Source: Diogma glabrata
Taxonomy: Eukaryota; Arthropoda; Insecta; Diptera; Cylindrotomidae
Direction of reading: 5' to 3'
NCBI GenBank assembly: GCA_963693315.1
Contig: CAVNZG010001042.1
Coordinates: 1-64,000, forward strand
Length of the DNA stretch: 64,000 nucleotides
This document shows, piece by piece, positions 54,665 to 64,000 of the stretch. The notes beneath the pieces are model-generated. The model saw only the letters and a program-made list of their open reading frames with translations, had not been told where the DNA came from and searched no databases. A program made the translations under genes and the position numbers. Numbering within the stretch: position 1 is the first letter of the stretch; each line of letters begins with the position of its first letter.

Positions 54665-57583
54665 ATGTCAAGAGGTAAGTCTCAGTCTCAACAAAATGGC
54701 CGCAGTGTGAACCAACAGCTTAGTATTGATTTCACAAACATAAGAGGTCTCAATTCGAATCTAAACGAGGTGCATCACTACATCGAAAAAAATAAACCTG
54801 ACATATTGTTTCTCACTGAAACAATTGTCAGTGGCAAAGCATCGAAATTGGATCTCGATAAATACCACATACCTAGTTACGAATTGGAGTATTCCTTTTA
54901 TAACAAACATGGTGTCTGTGTATTTATTCGAGATTCAGTTTCATGTATGAGAATTAAGGCTTACGAGTTGAACTCAAAGCATCATAATTCTCTGGCATTG
55001 AAGATCTCAGGTGTAAATGAAGCTATGTTTATAATAGGAATATACAGATCCCCCAACTCTCCTCCCGACTGTCCTTTTTTCGACAAACTATCGTGCAACC
55101 TCGACAAAATTTGCAAAGACTACCCCAAAGCAAGACTAGCCATTCTTGGAGACTTTAACATTCATAATAAAGAATGGTTGAAATACTCATCACGCACTGA
55201 CGATGTAGGAAGACAAGCCGAATTAATACTGGCAGATTACCATGGTTTGACTCAAATGATAGAGTGCCCCACAAGAATACCGGAGAATGCACATCATAAT
55301 AATAATTTGCTGGATCTGTTTTTGACAAACGAGCCTAATACAACGAAAACAAAAGTTGATCAACCCCTGGGATCATCGGACCATTTACTAATATCAGCAG
55401 TAGTAAAATTTTCATCACCTTCACCAATTAAAGCCAATCCTCGTCGCGTTTGGAATTATAAACGCGCTGACTGGAAAGGATTAAGAAACTTTTATGAAGA
55501 AACACCTTGGAAAACTGTTTGTCGTATTGAGCAAGATCCTGACACTGCAGCACTAAGAGTTTCTGAAGTCATAAAAGAAGGAATGCGGCGGTTTATTCCA
55601 AATCGACTAATCACTCCTAAAACTGAACCTTGGTTCACGCGGGATGTTGATGAGGCGGTGAGGAATAAACGCAAAGCATTTAAGGCATATAACTCAAGTA
55701 GAACACCAGAAACCTATTGCGCCTATAAGAAAGCAAGAAATATTAGTAAATACACAATAGATTTGGACAAAGACGCGTTTATCCAGAAGAAAGCAAAAAA
55801 ATTTGCGGAGCACCCATCTGGCTCTCGTAGTTTCTTTCAAGCAGTTAAATCAGTCCAGAGCAATTTCACACGATCCTCTATTCCAACCTTAGTTCTGAAT
55901 GACATTCCTGTGAGCGACTCGAAGGAGAAAGGGGATCTTTTGGGTCGTTTGTTTGCAGAAAACTCAAACATAGTTGAACCTACCTACCCTCCTACATTAC
56001 TTCCTCCAGTTGAAACAAAAATGAAGCCAATTGTTTTTCGGTGTAATATTGTTCGAAAAATGCTTCTTTCAATCAATATCAACAAATCCGCTGGTCCCGA
56101 TGGTATTCCACCCCTTATTCTTAAAAACTTTTCTAGGCAGCTAGCTCCAATTCTAACAAAGATTTTCTATTTATCTTACAAAACCGGAATATTTCCCGAT
56201 TCTTGGAAACTGGCCAGTGTTCAACCTATATCAAAAAAAGGTAGTAAGATTGACCCCCATAATTATAGACCAATTGCAATTCTGTCGGTTTTAGCTAAAA
56301 TATTTGAAAAATATGTTAACTATAATCTTATAGAATATTTGGAGATGTCACGAATTATTGATGATAAGCAGTATGGTTTTCGTAGAAGTCATGCAACAGG
56401 TGACCTGTTAGCCTACGTAACCCATCTGTGGAACAAATCGCTAGAGAATCATGGTGAAACATTCAGTATTTCACTTGATATTTCTAAAGCATTTGATAAA
56501 GTGTGGCATAGAAATCTAATTGCTAAATTAAAATCTTATGGTATAGACCATCTTACTGTTTTATGGATTCAAAGTTTTCTTACAGGTCGTCAATTTCATG
56601 TTAATTTAGATGGTGTCACATCCAATATTTTCACAACCAATGCTGGGGTTCCCCAAGGTTCTGCACTCTCACCAACCTTGTTTCTTCTATACATTAATGA
56701 TTTACTTATTTCCACAGTGCACCCAATCCATAGTTTTGCTGATGACAGCACATTGCATGCATCACATGCATCTCCTAAATTTCGATCTCATTCTGCAGTC
56801 ACCACTGATAGAGAGATGTTAATTGATTCTATCAATGCAGACCTAGAGCGTATAATGGAATGGGGCGATCGTAATCTTGTTTCATTTAATCCAACGAAAA
56901 CCAAACTATGCCGTCTATCACGATTAGAGAGACAAAAAAACTTCCCTATTAAGATAAAAAATGAGGAATTGCATGAGGTTGAATCAGTAAGGCTTCTTGG
57001 AGTTGATATTGAAAATAACTTGAAATGGAATAAACATGTGTTCAACCTTGCTAAATTTGCAATGCAAAAATTAGGATTCTTGAGTCGATGTAAAAAGTTT
57101 TTCAAACCGGATCAAATTTTGCTGATCTATAAGTCTTTTATTCGTCCATGTATGGAATACTGCTGTCATGTTTGGGGTGGTGCTTGTCAGTCAACAATAA
57201 TATGTCTAGACTCTGTACAGAGAAAGGCGATACGGTTGATGGAAAATACCGAACTAACTGATCAGCTTGATACACTCCAGCACCGCAGAAATGTAGCTGA
57301 ATTGTCAATCTATTATAAATATAACTTTAGCGAATTCTTTTCAAAAGAAATTCAAAACATCCTTCCATCATGTGCGCAGTACAATCGAAGAACAAGAACT
57401 TCAGAGTCATCCCACCCATTTGCTGTCAAAATATCTCGATGTAGAACTATGTCCTTCCAGAACGATTATTTTAATAGAGTGGCCAAACTCTGGAATTCCA
57501 TGCCCGCGTCCGTATTTCCCGATGAATTTGCCCCTCAGACATTTAAAAAAAATGTCAATCGTCATTTAAAAGAATTAGTATAG
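54665..57583 (+). CDS. Jockey/CR1-type LINE ORF2: endonuclease-reverse transcriptase, intact
   Basis: 972 codons from ATG 54665 (context ACAATGT); the frame is open 31 codons further upstream but without ATG. APE-type EN comes first (DFTNIRGLNSNLNEV; LFLTETIV; YRSPNSP; LGDFNIHNKEW; GSSDHLLIS). RT follows (NKSAGPDGIPPLI; NYRPIAILSVLAKIF; QYGFRRSHAT; LDISKAFDKVWHRN; AGVPQGSALSPTLF; catalytic FADDSTLH), then the C-terminal CMEYCCHVWGG, DSVQRKAIRLM and LQHRRNVAEL. Every expected motif is present, unlike its relative at 18214, so it may be active. No gag-like ORF1 is visible upstream; 53600-54660 is A/T-rich leader or hAT sequence. It lies within the hAT element. Confidence 0.93.
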   Translation: MSRGKSQSQQNGRSVNQQLSIDFTNIRGLNSNLNEVHHYIEKNKPDILFLTETIVSGKASKLDLDKYHIPSYELEYSFYNKHGVCVFIRDSVSCMRIKAYELNSKHHNSLALKISGVNEAMFIIGIYRSPNSPPDCPFFDKLSCNLDKICKDYPKARLAILGDFNIHNKEWLKYSSRTDDVGRQAELILADYHGLTQMIECPTRIPENAHHNNNLLDLFLTNEPNTTKTKVDQPLGSSDHLLISAVVKFSSPSPIKANPRRVWNYKRADWKGLRNFYEETPWKTVCRIEQDPDTAALRVSEVIKEGMRRFIPNRLITPKTEPWFTRDVDEAVRNKRKAFKAYNSSRTPETYCAYKKARNISKYTIDLDKDAFIQKKAKKFAEHPSGSRSFFQAVKSVQSNFTRSSIPTLVLNDIPVSDSKEKGDLLGRLFAENSNIVEPTYPPTLLPPVETKMKPIVFRCNIVRKMLLSININKSAGPDGIPPLILKNFSRQLAPILTKIFYLSYKTGIFPDSWKLASVQPISKKGSKIDPHNYRPIAILSVLAKIFEKYVNYNLIEYLEMSRIIDDKQYGFRRSHATGDLLAYVTHLWNKSLENHGETFSISLDISKAFDKVWHRNLIAKLKSYGIDHLTVLWIQSFLTGRQFHVNLDGVTSNIFTTNAGVPQGSALSPTLFLLYINDLLISTVHPIHSFADDSTLHASHASPKFRSHSAVTTDREMLIDSINADLERIMEWGDRNLVSFNPTKTKLCRLSRLERQKNFPIKIKNEELHEVESVRLLGVDIENNLKWNKHVFNLAKFAMQKLGFLSRCKKFFKPDQILLIYKSFIRPCMEYCCHVWGGACQSTIICLDSVQRKAIRLMENTELTDQLDTLQHRRNVAELSIYYKYNFSEFFSKEIQNILPSCAQYNRRTRTSESSHPFAVKISRCRTMSFQNDYFNRVAKLWNSMPASVFPDEFAPQTFKKNVNRHLKELV

Positions 57584-57744
57584 TTATGTCCAGTCCACAC
57601 CCTCATTCCTTTCATTTTCCCCGTCTCCTTCCTTTCTAGTTGACATGGTATCTTCGGATATTCAAAGAGTCTGAATAATGAATATTTCATATTTAGTGTG
57701 CTAAACATGTCTAACTAATTAATAAAAAAAAAAAAAAAAAAAAA
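57584..57744 (+). other. 3' UTR and poly(A) tail of the intact Jockey-type LINE
   Basis: Short C/T-rich 3' UTR ending TAATTAATAAAAA with an A-run of 20 (57725-57744). A poly(A) end favours the Jockey side of the Jockey/CR1 group. I found no clear TSD. Confidence 0.75.
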
Positions 57745-58309
57745 CTCTACGTCATCCTCTATATTCATTTTTCTAACAATACATGAATAATTGAACGAAT
57801 CATTCGAAGCATTTTACGTTGGAAAGCATCAAATTTGACGCAAAAATAAAAGTTTTGGGTATTTGAAAGAAAATATTTATTTCAATTTATTAGCAAGAAT
57901 GATATTTTATTATTTTCACTCCTGTATGTGGGAGTGTTATATTTTTTTAAGCTACGCACTGAAAGGACAAACTAAAAGAGTGATATAAGTAGCGTTTCAA
58001 ACTCTGCTTAAAACACACTTTAACTAGGTAGCTCAAAAGTAAAATTATTATTTTCTAATATATAACTTTCTTTTCTCAATAAAGAACAAACAAAGCAAAC
58101 AGCATAAAAACTTGATAAATGGTATAGATTTGCAAAAGATAGAACGAGAGGTATGCTGTATACCTCTTATACTTACAGAATACATAAAAGATATAAATTA
58201 TTTAGTAAAATTAAATTAAATTGTTTCAATTGTTTTACTTGTGTAACAAAAGTTTTAAGCTACTATAAAAGGTAAATTTATACTAATTTTTAAAATTATA
58301 TTTAAAAAG

Positions 58310-59010
58310 TTCTCCTGCAAATCAAGACGGATAGAAAACGTTTACGTAAATTCTTATACGATATTGAGTTGGACTATCCTTTAAAAAAAAAATCAAAATA
58401 TAACGACGCAAATATTTAGTTTATTACCAGTCGGAGTGAATTTGCAAATTAACAGTGGACATTATGATATTAAAAGACATATAGATACAGATAAACATAA
58501 AAAAGCGTTGCTATAAGCCGCCAGCTCCAGTAGCTTGAACAAGCTTTGTTGTTATTTTGTTTTCTTGTTGTTATTTAACATTGACAAAAAGTTAGTTGTA
58601 ATTTGCGCTGATAACACCAATTTTAGTGGTGTCACGTCAAGGGGTGAAAATTTAAAAACAAGCTAAACTCAAATTTGAACCAGAGTGTATTGGGTATTGG
58701 ATTCGCAGCCCATATTCTAAATTATGCAATAAGAAATGCTGCTGATTTTAATGGCAGGGTTAAAAAAAATTGGATACTTTACTGTCTTTACTAAAGACGT
58801 TGAAGGAGTTCTGCGGCAAAAGTAATGTCGAACATAACTAATTGAATACAGTGAAACTCGCTGGCTGACGGTAATGCCAGCACTAGAAAGAAATTAGCAA
58901 ATGTACGAACCACTGCAAGCACATTTCCTAACGGTTGAATGTCCAATTAAAATAAAAGAATTTTTTGAAGAATTAAATAGTAAACAAATAGTAAAGGTAA
59001 GCATTAAATA
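58310..59010 (+). pseudogene. Decayed hAT transposase
   Basis: Recognisable pieces in shifting frames: GHYDIKRHIDTDKHKKALL followed by ASSSS (zinc-finger end, about 58455-58535), IGCAAHILNYAIRNAADF (the C-H-N block, about 58690-58755), then ETRWLTVMPALER-like and MYEPLQAHFLTVECPIKIK (about 58850-58955) leading to EFFEELNSKQI. This order is that of a ZBED/ZMYM-like hAT transposase. Multiple frameshifts and stops: dead. The C-terminal dimerisation region was not found. Confidence 0.7.
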
Positions 59011-60635
59011 GTACATTTATGCACAATCTAGTTAGCACGTTTTCACCGTCCCACTTTCTCGTAATAGAAATCCTAATTAGTTAGTATTTGGAAGAATTAT
59101 TGCATTTTGTCCCACATTTTAACGATTTGGCTCTGGTCAGTTTAGGGTAGACATAACTCTTTCTCTCTGAGACAAATAAAGGAAAACAAACAAACAAACA
59201 AACGATCCGACATAAGAGGAGTCACGTAGGGATTGCAATCCCGTGGTGTTTTATGGATTGGGACTATGTGACTTATAAATTTTAAATTTAAAAGTTCAAC
59301 TCTAAATTCACTCTCTGAACAGCTACAAAGCAAAGATATAATAATTTCTAGCATAAGCGCTTTAATTAAAACTACTTTCTTGATGCTTAAACAATGCAGA
59401 TATGATACTAAATTTAAAATTATTTTTAACAAATGAAGGGATTTTGCAGAACTTTGCGGCATTCGCTTCGATGAAACAACACGAGAAGACTAGCAGAGTA
59501 ACCAATGTAGCTCAAAAGCATTTTATTTTTATTTCTAAGTCGATGCATTTGAACGCTTTTAAATATACGTGTGTATAAAAACGTGTATGTTATGTTTTAC
59601 GATATCTTTTTACGAAATCTTCTCGAAAAAATCTTTTTATGTCATTTAAATTCTCGCCCCCCCTAAGATTTTGGTGAAATGACGCCACTGCTTTAAATAT
59701 TAATTTATGTAGCGCGTAACGACAAAAACAACGGTTTTTTGCTCATAAAACAAAATCTGTAACTTGTATCAAAAAAAAGTTATATGTAAAAGTTGTAAAT
59801 AATTAAAAGATCAGATCATATAGACAGGTTGAAATTACGTGGCGCACTGGATTGATTTTTTTCCCAACGCTTGGTAATAATTTTTTTTAATCAAGATTTG
59901 TTTTCTAACATATCAGGCAATTCGGTTTGAAAACGAATTAGCCATAAATTTTTTTTTTATTCAATTTTTCAATAAATAATTGTTACAAAGATGATTTGTA
60001 ACTTTTATTGCAATTCAATTTAAAATTTTGAGGTTTTTGAGGTCAAAAACTAGTTGAGACAAAAGTTGTAGATCTTTTAATTATCTACAACTTTTACATA
60101 TAACTTTTTTTTGATACATGTTGCAGATTTTGTTTTATGAGCAAAAAGCCATTTTTTGTCGTTACGCGCTAAATAAATTAATATTTAAAGAATAATAAAT
60201 GAAAAGGTGCCATATTTTAAAAACATGTTTTTGTCGTTAAATTTCACGGAGAATACAATGGAAATACTAAGAACTTAATTTGTTTTGGGGGCATTTGTAA
60301 AAAATCGATTTAAACAGTTAAATTGTTTATAACAATATGAACTTGTTAATATTTTTTATAACAAATATTTTTGTCTCAAAGTTTAGTCCTTCGGCTACAA
60401 AAGTGTAATGGGTGAATGAATTGTGAACTATGAATTTTTGAAAATGAGTCTCCCAGCCAAAAACACTCGTCATTCGGAATTGATCAATCACTTGTATATC
60501 GAAAATATGCAAAAAAAAAATACTTCGGACACGTGTCTCTGTTTTTTTCGACACAGAATCCACAAAAAAAGTTTCAGCCAAATCGAAAAGGTGTCGATCA
60601 TAAAGGTGTTCGGTTTGTAAAAGAATTACCCATAT

Positions 60636-60905
60636 TCGTCCTTGTATGGCGTATGGTCGTAAAGATTGGAACGCTGCATCTAGTTCCATCTGGTTGGGAT
60701 TTATACTGTGTCATAGGACAAAATGCCATCAAACTTGTTTCTCGACAACATCGTCGAATTGTTGCTGATCTCGTTTTTATAAATATCATCACCTGATCGA
60801 ATCATTCTTTTCCTCGTTTTACTCTGTAGTCAAACAACCAAATTAAAGAGACAGCTTTGTCCGAGCTGCATCTAAATGGAATGATTTACTGGAATCAACA
60901 GTGTA
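60636..60905 (+). pseudogene. Jockey/CR1-type LINE relic, right part
   Basis: Continues the relic of 51240-51352: IRPCM, AASSSIWLG-like, then an LQHRR-type block read as CRQHRRIVADLVF and a final RAASKWNDLLEST matching RTAYKWNSLPEHL. Several frameshifts. Confidence 0.75.
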
Positions 60906-61209
60906 ATGCCCAATGCATCACGCATTATTTTAATGATTAAGATAATAATTCTTAAGATAGATAAAGACTTTATATTTGTATTAATCCTCAAACCTGAAAC
61001 AAAGAAAACGAAAAACATCCATGTACATCATACCATTCATATTTCCAAATGAACTAAAATTAATTCAAATAATGAAAATGCATTGGAACCAATTTTAATT
61101 TGTTACGAAAAAAACAAAATAAAACTGTTTCGTTAATGACATAATTTTTTGTTATTTTTTTATTAAAAATTTTGCTAATCGTAAATTCTTCAATTTTATT
61201 ATATAACAA

Positions 61210-61530
61210 TATATAATGTAAAAGCATTTCCATAATATGGAGTCTAATGACAGTGGAAAAATTCAACTTAAGTAAAAAATAATTGAGTGATGAAGAAGTC
61301 TCAACTTTGAAATTGTCATCGCCTCAACGGCGTAATCGATAGCGTGTCTGCCTAAGGATTCGAGTCGGGCACTGACGAGGGTAGGTTCGGATCTCATCCG
61401 AAACACGTAAAATGTGAATTGTAGTTTTTTTCTGAGAAACTTCAAACCATACCTTTGAATTGAAAATATTCCAATTACTTCTTTACTTACTTGAGTTTAA
61501 TTGATCTCAAAAATCCAAAATAAATTTAAA
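61210..61530 (+). repeat. tRNA-derived SINE-like repeat, unit 1
   Basis: GGCGTAATCGATAGCGTGTCTGCC near 61329 resembles a tRNA-Arg-type D arm (box A) as used in many SINEs; GGTTCGGATCTC near 61384 is box B with changes. A ~90-base tail (ACGTAAAATGTGAATTGTAG...) follows. The flanks are shared with unit 2, so the pair arose by duplication of a longer segment. Confidence 0.6.
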
Positions 61531-61725
61531 TTCCCTTAATGTAGTCTAATGTTAATACATATAGGACTACAAATTGACCAAGTGTCAGCCATTGATTTCA
61601 CATTGATTGGAAAAAATCAATAATGATTATACAATCGTGACTTAGGATGTTAATTAGAATAGAAATGTTCCCCATCCTATGAATTCACACAAAGTATTGT
61701 CTAGAAATTTAATGCAAAAATTCCC

Positions 61726-62040
61726 ATATAATGTAAAAGCATTTCCATAATATGGAGTCTAATGACAGTAGAAAAATTCAACTTAAGTAAAAAATAATTA
61801 AGTGATGAAGAAGTCTCAACTTTGAAATTGTCATCGCCTCAACGGCGTAATCGATAGCGTGTCTGCCCAAGGATTCGAGCCGGGCACTGACGAGGGTAGG
61901 TTCGAATCCCATCCGAAACACGTAAAATGTGAATTGTAGTTTTTTTCTGAGAAACTTCAAACCATACCTTTGAATTGAAAATATTCCAATTACTTCTTTA
62001 CTTACTTGAGTTTAATTGATCTCAAAAATCCAAAATATAA
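61726..62040 (+). repeat. tRNA-derived SINE-like repeat, unit 2
   Basis: About 97-98% identical to 61210-61530 in the same orientation, 515 bp downstream. Box B is a perfect GGTTCGAATCC here. No coding sense; frames of 60 codons on the minus strand are shadows. Confidence 0.6.
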
Positions 62041-62559
62041 CAATATGTTATATAATTTAAAATTGTATCAATTAATTTATGTCATCAAAAGAAAACAAAT
62101 AATAAATTTGTTAAATGTTTTCGTGAATAAAGAAAACAAATAATAAATTTGTTATCTTTTTTGATGAAGAAATGTTTTCGCAAATAATGAAATAAATGAT
62201 ATATTTATTCTTTCTTTGAGGAAGAAATAATTTTGCAGAGAAAACAATTCTTGTTTTCTGTTGGAATGATGATGTTAGGATGATGATGTATGAAATAAGA
62301 AAACACGGATGTATGTACCGGATATATATGAGGTAATATTAGAATTAAGGGATAGTGTTAATATTGTTAATCAAGAGTTAACTTGAATGGAGTGTTCCGA
62401 AATGGAACTAAGAATTTAAAAAAAAATATAATATTATTCAAAACGAAAAAGAAGTCTCTCGATTTATTGTGTGGAAATAGAGATCGAAGGGTCCAACTAG
62501 CCTAAGATCAGGAAGGACCCATCCTGGTCATCCTTTTTATTCCCACCTATCTCCCTCTA

Positions 62560-62745
62560 TAGAAGTGGATCTACGAGAGGTTCTACGTTATCAGTTTAAC
62601 AGACTCAGATGTCCCTAATTCACAACAGTTTAAAAAAGCGTACATCAACACCTCAGAACGAATTTCGTTATGTGATCTGAGTTTTATATGTGATGTTGTA
62701 ACACATATTGTAATCACAATTACATAACATTCTGTATAAAAAATA
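62560..62745 (+). pseudogene. 3' end relic of a Jockey/CR1-type LINE
   Basis: CCCTAATTCACAACAG then TTTAAAAAAGCGT--ATC-ACACCTCAGAACG parallels 20745-20800 of the LINE at 18214 (end of ORF2, FKKSVNLHLRT), followed by a related TGTGTTGTNACAC-like 3' UTR. Possibly the last part of the relic at 60636-60905, displaced by the SINE-containing segment. Confidence 0.6.
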
Positions 62746-62929
62746 TAGGTATAAACAAATATCACGTTTTTATTTTAATCATTTTAAAAATATATATAAA
62801 TATATAAAAACATCACGTTTACGGCTTAAATTTAAAATAAAATTATATAAAAACATCATATCAGTTAAATTGATTTAAAAAATATTGCTTAATTATTAAG
62901 GTATACATTTAATTTTAATGTTGCCCTAG

Positions 62930-63390
62930 TATCAAGTTCTCGTTTTCTTAACTCGAGATCTCTTCTATTTTATTCTAGTTCCATATATCTCTGCTTTGTC
63001 TGTTTTGCTAACAGTATCGTTTTACTTCCCATTTACATCTATCAAACTCTAACTGATCTTTTAATATTTTCCATAGATCATGTCCATCATTCTTAGATTG
63101 ACTGCCAAATTTTTCATGCAATTTAACTTTTTTTGCATCAATATTTTCATGGATTTTCTGGGTCTTGAATGTCACCTGTTAGCATTAACAGTTGAAATCT
63201 GTTGAATGGTAAAATCAGTTATATTTAGATTTTCCGCTGGCTGTACCTCAACCACTGTATTGGCTGTTGAATTGTCACAAGATCGAGTTTCATCTTCACA
63301 CACTTATCGAGCTACAGCGATTTCTTCCATTTCTTCTCGAAAACTAAGTGGCTGACCCTTTCTTCAAAGTTGCTTAGACGTTTGACCCAC
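62930..63390 (-). pseudogene. Decayed coding relic, Myb/SANT-like adaptor type (uncertain)
   Basis: On the minus strand, from about 63380 down: a Ser/Thr/Glu-rich part, then NIDAKKVKLHEKFGSQSKNDG, HDLWKILKDQLEFDRCKWEVKR, then a Glu/Arg-rich end (ELRKRELDT). A short stop-free stretch with a W...DRCKW pattern and a coiled-coil tail recalls Myb/SANT-like proteins multiplied in insect genomes. Stops are present. Identity is a guess. Confidence 0.35.
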
Positions 63391-64000
63391 ATGGTCCACC
63401 TCCAATTCCATTTATTGAATGTAGATTTGTTCGTAGTTTATTTCTTGTGTTGTCCTTCCAAAACTAGAAAAACAAGTTATGTATTAAATTTATGTTTCGT
63501 TATTTTCTGGCGGACCTGCTGAATTTAAACACTCTATTAGCTAAAATTTATAATTAGGGTTTTTCTTTTAATGCAAAGATTTGACTACATTTTTTGTAAT
63601 AATTTCATTTACTTTCAAATTGATCGGCATTTGTTGCTGTTCTTTAAACATATCTAAATATAAAATAAAACATTAATATAACATTAATATAATACAAATT
63701 CAATTTATATTTCATAAAAATATAATAATAAATAAATTTAATAAATAATAGTAACTCACATTTTGTAACATTTTTGTTCCACAATATTAAAAAACACTAT
63801 TCTCGTCACGCCTAAAGGATAATTTCTATATTTTCGAAAATAAACACCATCGCAAATTACTATAATAGCTAATTTTTGAAGTTATCGAGAGAGAAAACAG
63901 TAACAAAGTAAAAACAGTAATCCATAATAGAGCCTCTGATCTAAACAAATTCGAACATATGAATATTTTAATAAAAATAACACATACCTGTGTCTGAGTA
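63391..64000. other. A/T-rich sequence, nothing recognised
   Basis: No ORF, RNA gene or repeat that I can support up to the end of the window. Confidence 0.4.

Larger units (their letters stand above)
51791..59690 (+). mobile_element. hAT DNA transposon, 7.9 kb, with internal LINE
   Basis: 8 bp TSD CTTTAAAT at 51783-51790 and 59691-59698. TIRs CAGGGGCGTCA (left) and CAGTGGCGTCA (right, complement), the CAG-start and 8 bp TSD being hAT hallmarks. A G/C homopolymer block follows the left end (51814-51847). The interior holds a decayed transposase and a Jockey-type LINE. It inserted into the foldback MITE. Confidence 0.88.
51353..60631. mobile_element. Foldback MITE split by a hAT element
   Basis: Ends are inverted repeats starting GGGTAATT-TTTTACAAACCGAA (51353 onward and complement up to 60631), flanked by ATAT at 51349-51352 and 60632-60635. 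The left arm to 51790 matches the complement of 60190-60631. Inside the right half, 59699-59812 is inverted again at 60070-60190, so the whole element folds on itself. Without the hAT it is about 1,371 bp. No coding capacity. Superfamily unknown. Confidence 0.8.

Noticed and set aside
60327..60689. 120-codon minus-strand frame in the MITE/LINE relic
   Set aside because: It spans the foldback arm and is antisense to the relic; no family resemblance.
61263..61445. 60-codon minus-strand frames in both SINE-like units
   Set aside because: They are antisense readings of a tRNA-derived repeat.

Overview
The window looks like arthropod, probably insect, nuclear DNA: A/T-rich, intron-bearing, with many eukaryotic transposable elements and no prokaryotic gene organisation. 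The only host gene I can support is a minus-strand gene for a follistatin-related protein of the FSTL4/FSTL5 type. One exon lies at 49908-50657 and the next at 15983-16330. Their splice phases fit exactly (phase 1 to phase 1), so the 33.6 kb between them is one intron that has been filled by mobile elements. The flanking DNA is probably intron too, but I found no further exons.

Layout. 1-6480: a Ty3/Gypsy element with intact gag (carrying an N-terminal RING-H2 finger) and pol, joined by a probable -1 frameshift, followed by a tRNA-Lys-like segment. 6480-8760: no gene seen. 8780-10200: a minisatellite with a ~25 bp unit and ~250 bp higher order. 10609-14966: two head-to-tail Penelope-like elements (PLEs), the second with an intact 847-aa RT plus GIY-YIG protein; both 3' ends carry hammerhead-like motifs, and the first copy contains a 123 bp insertion with its own motif. 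14967-15166: a (TA)n tract. 15983-16330: host exon. 16690-18090: a large foldback palindrome. 18214-20832: a 5'-truncated Jockey/CR1-type LINE. 21007-24250: a full-length RTE-type LINE (10 bp target-site duplication, TSD). 24580-26130: TATCGATA-rich and ~325 bp tandem repeats. 26174-33767: a probable DNA transposon with ~0.65 kb terminal inverted repeats. It carries a broken, intron-containing DDE-like gene and is interrupted by a second full-length RTE-type LINE (13 bp TSD) and by a Jockey fragment.

A tandem segmental duplication dominates the window. 19193-34674 is repeated as 34687-50168, 15,482 bp at a constant offset of 15,494, with only five base differences noticed. One breakpoint is inside the LINE reverse transcriptase and the other inside the host exon, so copy 1 ends in a useless partial exon. 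The junction holds a 12-base filler copied from adjacent sequence.

Right of the host exon (51240-62760) is a nested stack: a decayed Jockey relic was split by a foldback MITE (4 bp TSD), which was split by a 7.9 kb hAT element (8 bp TSD) with a dead transposase, which holds an intact Jockey-type LINE. Two tRNA-derived SINE-like copies and a decayed coding relic follow to the end.

The observations most worth following are: the 5S rRNA-like internal promoter at the native 5S distance from the 5' end of a LINE; the TIR-flanked DDE-like gene of an uncharacterised family; the 123 bp hammerhead-bearing insertion; and the duplication junction. All comparisons were made by eye.
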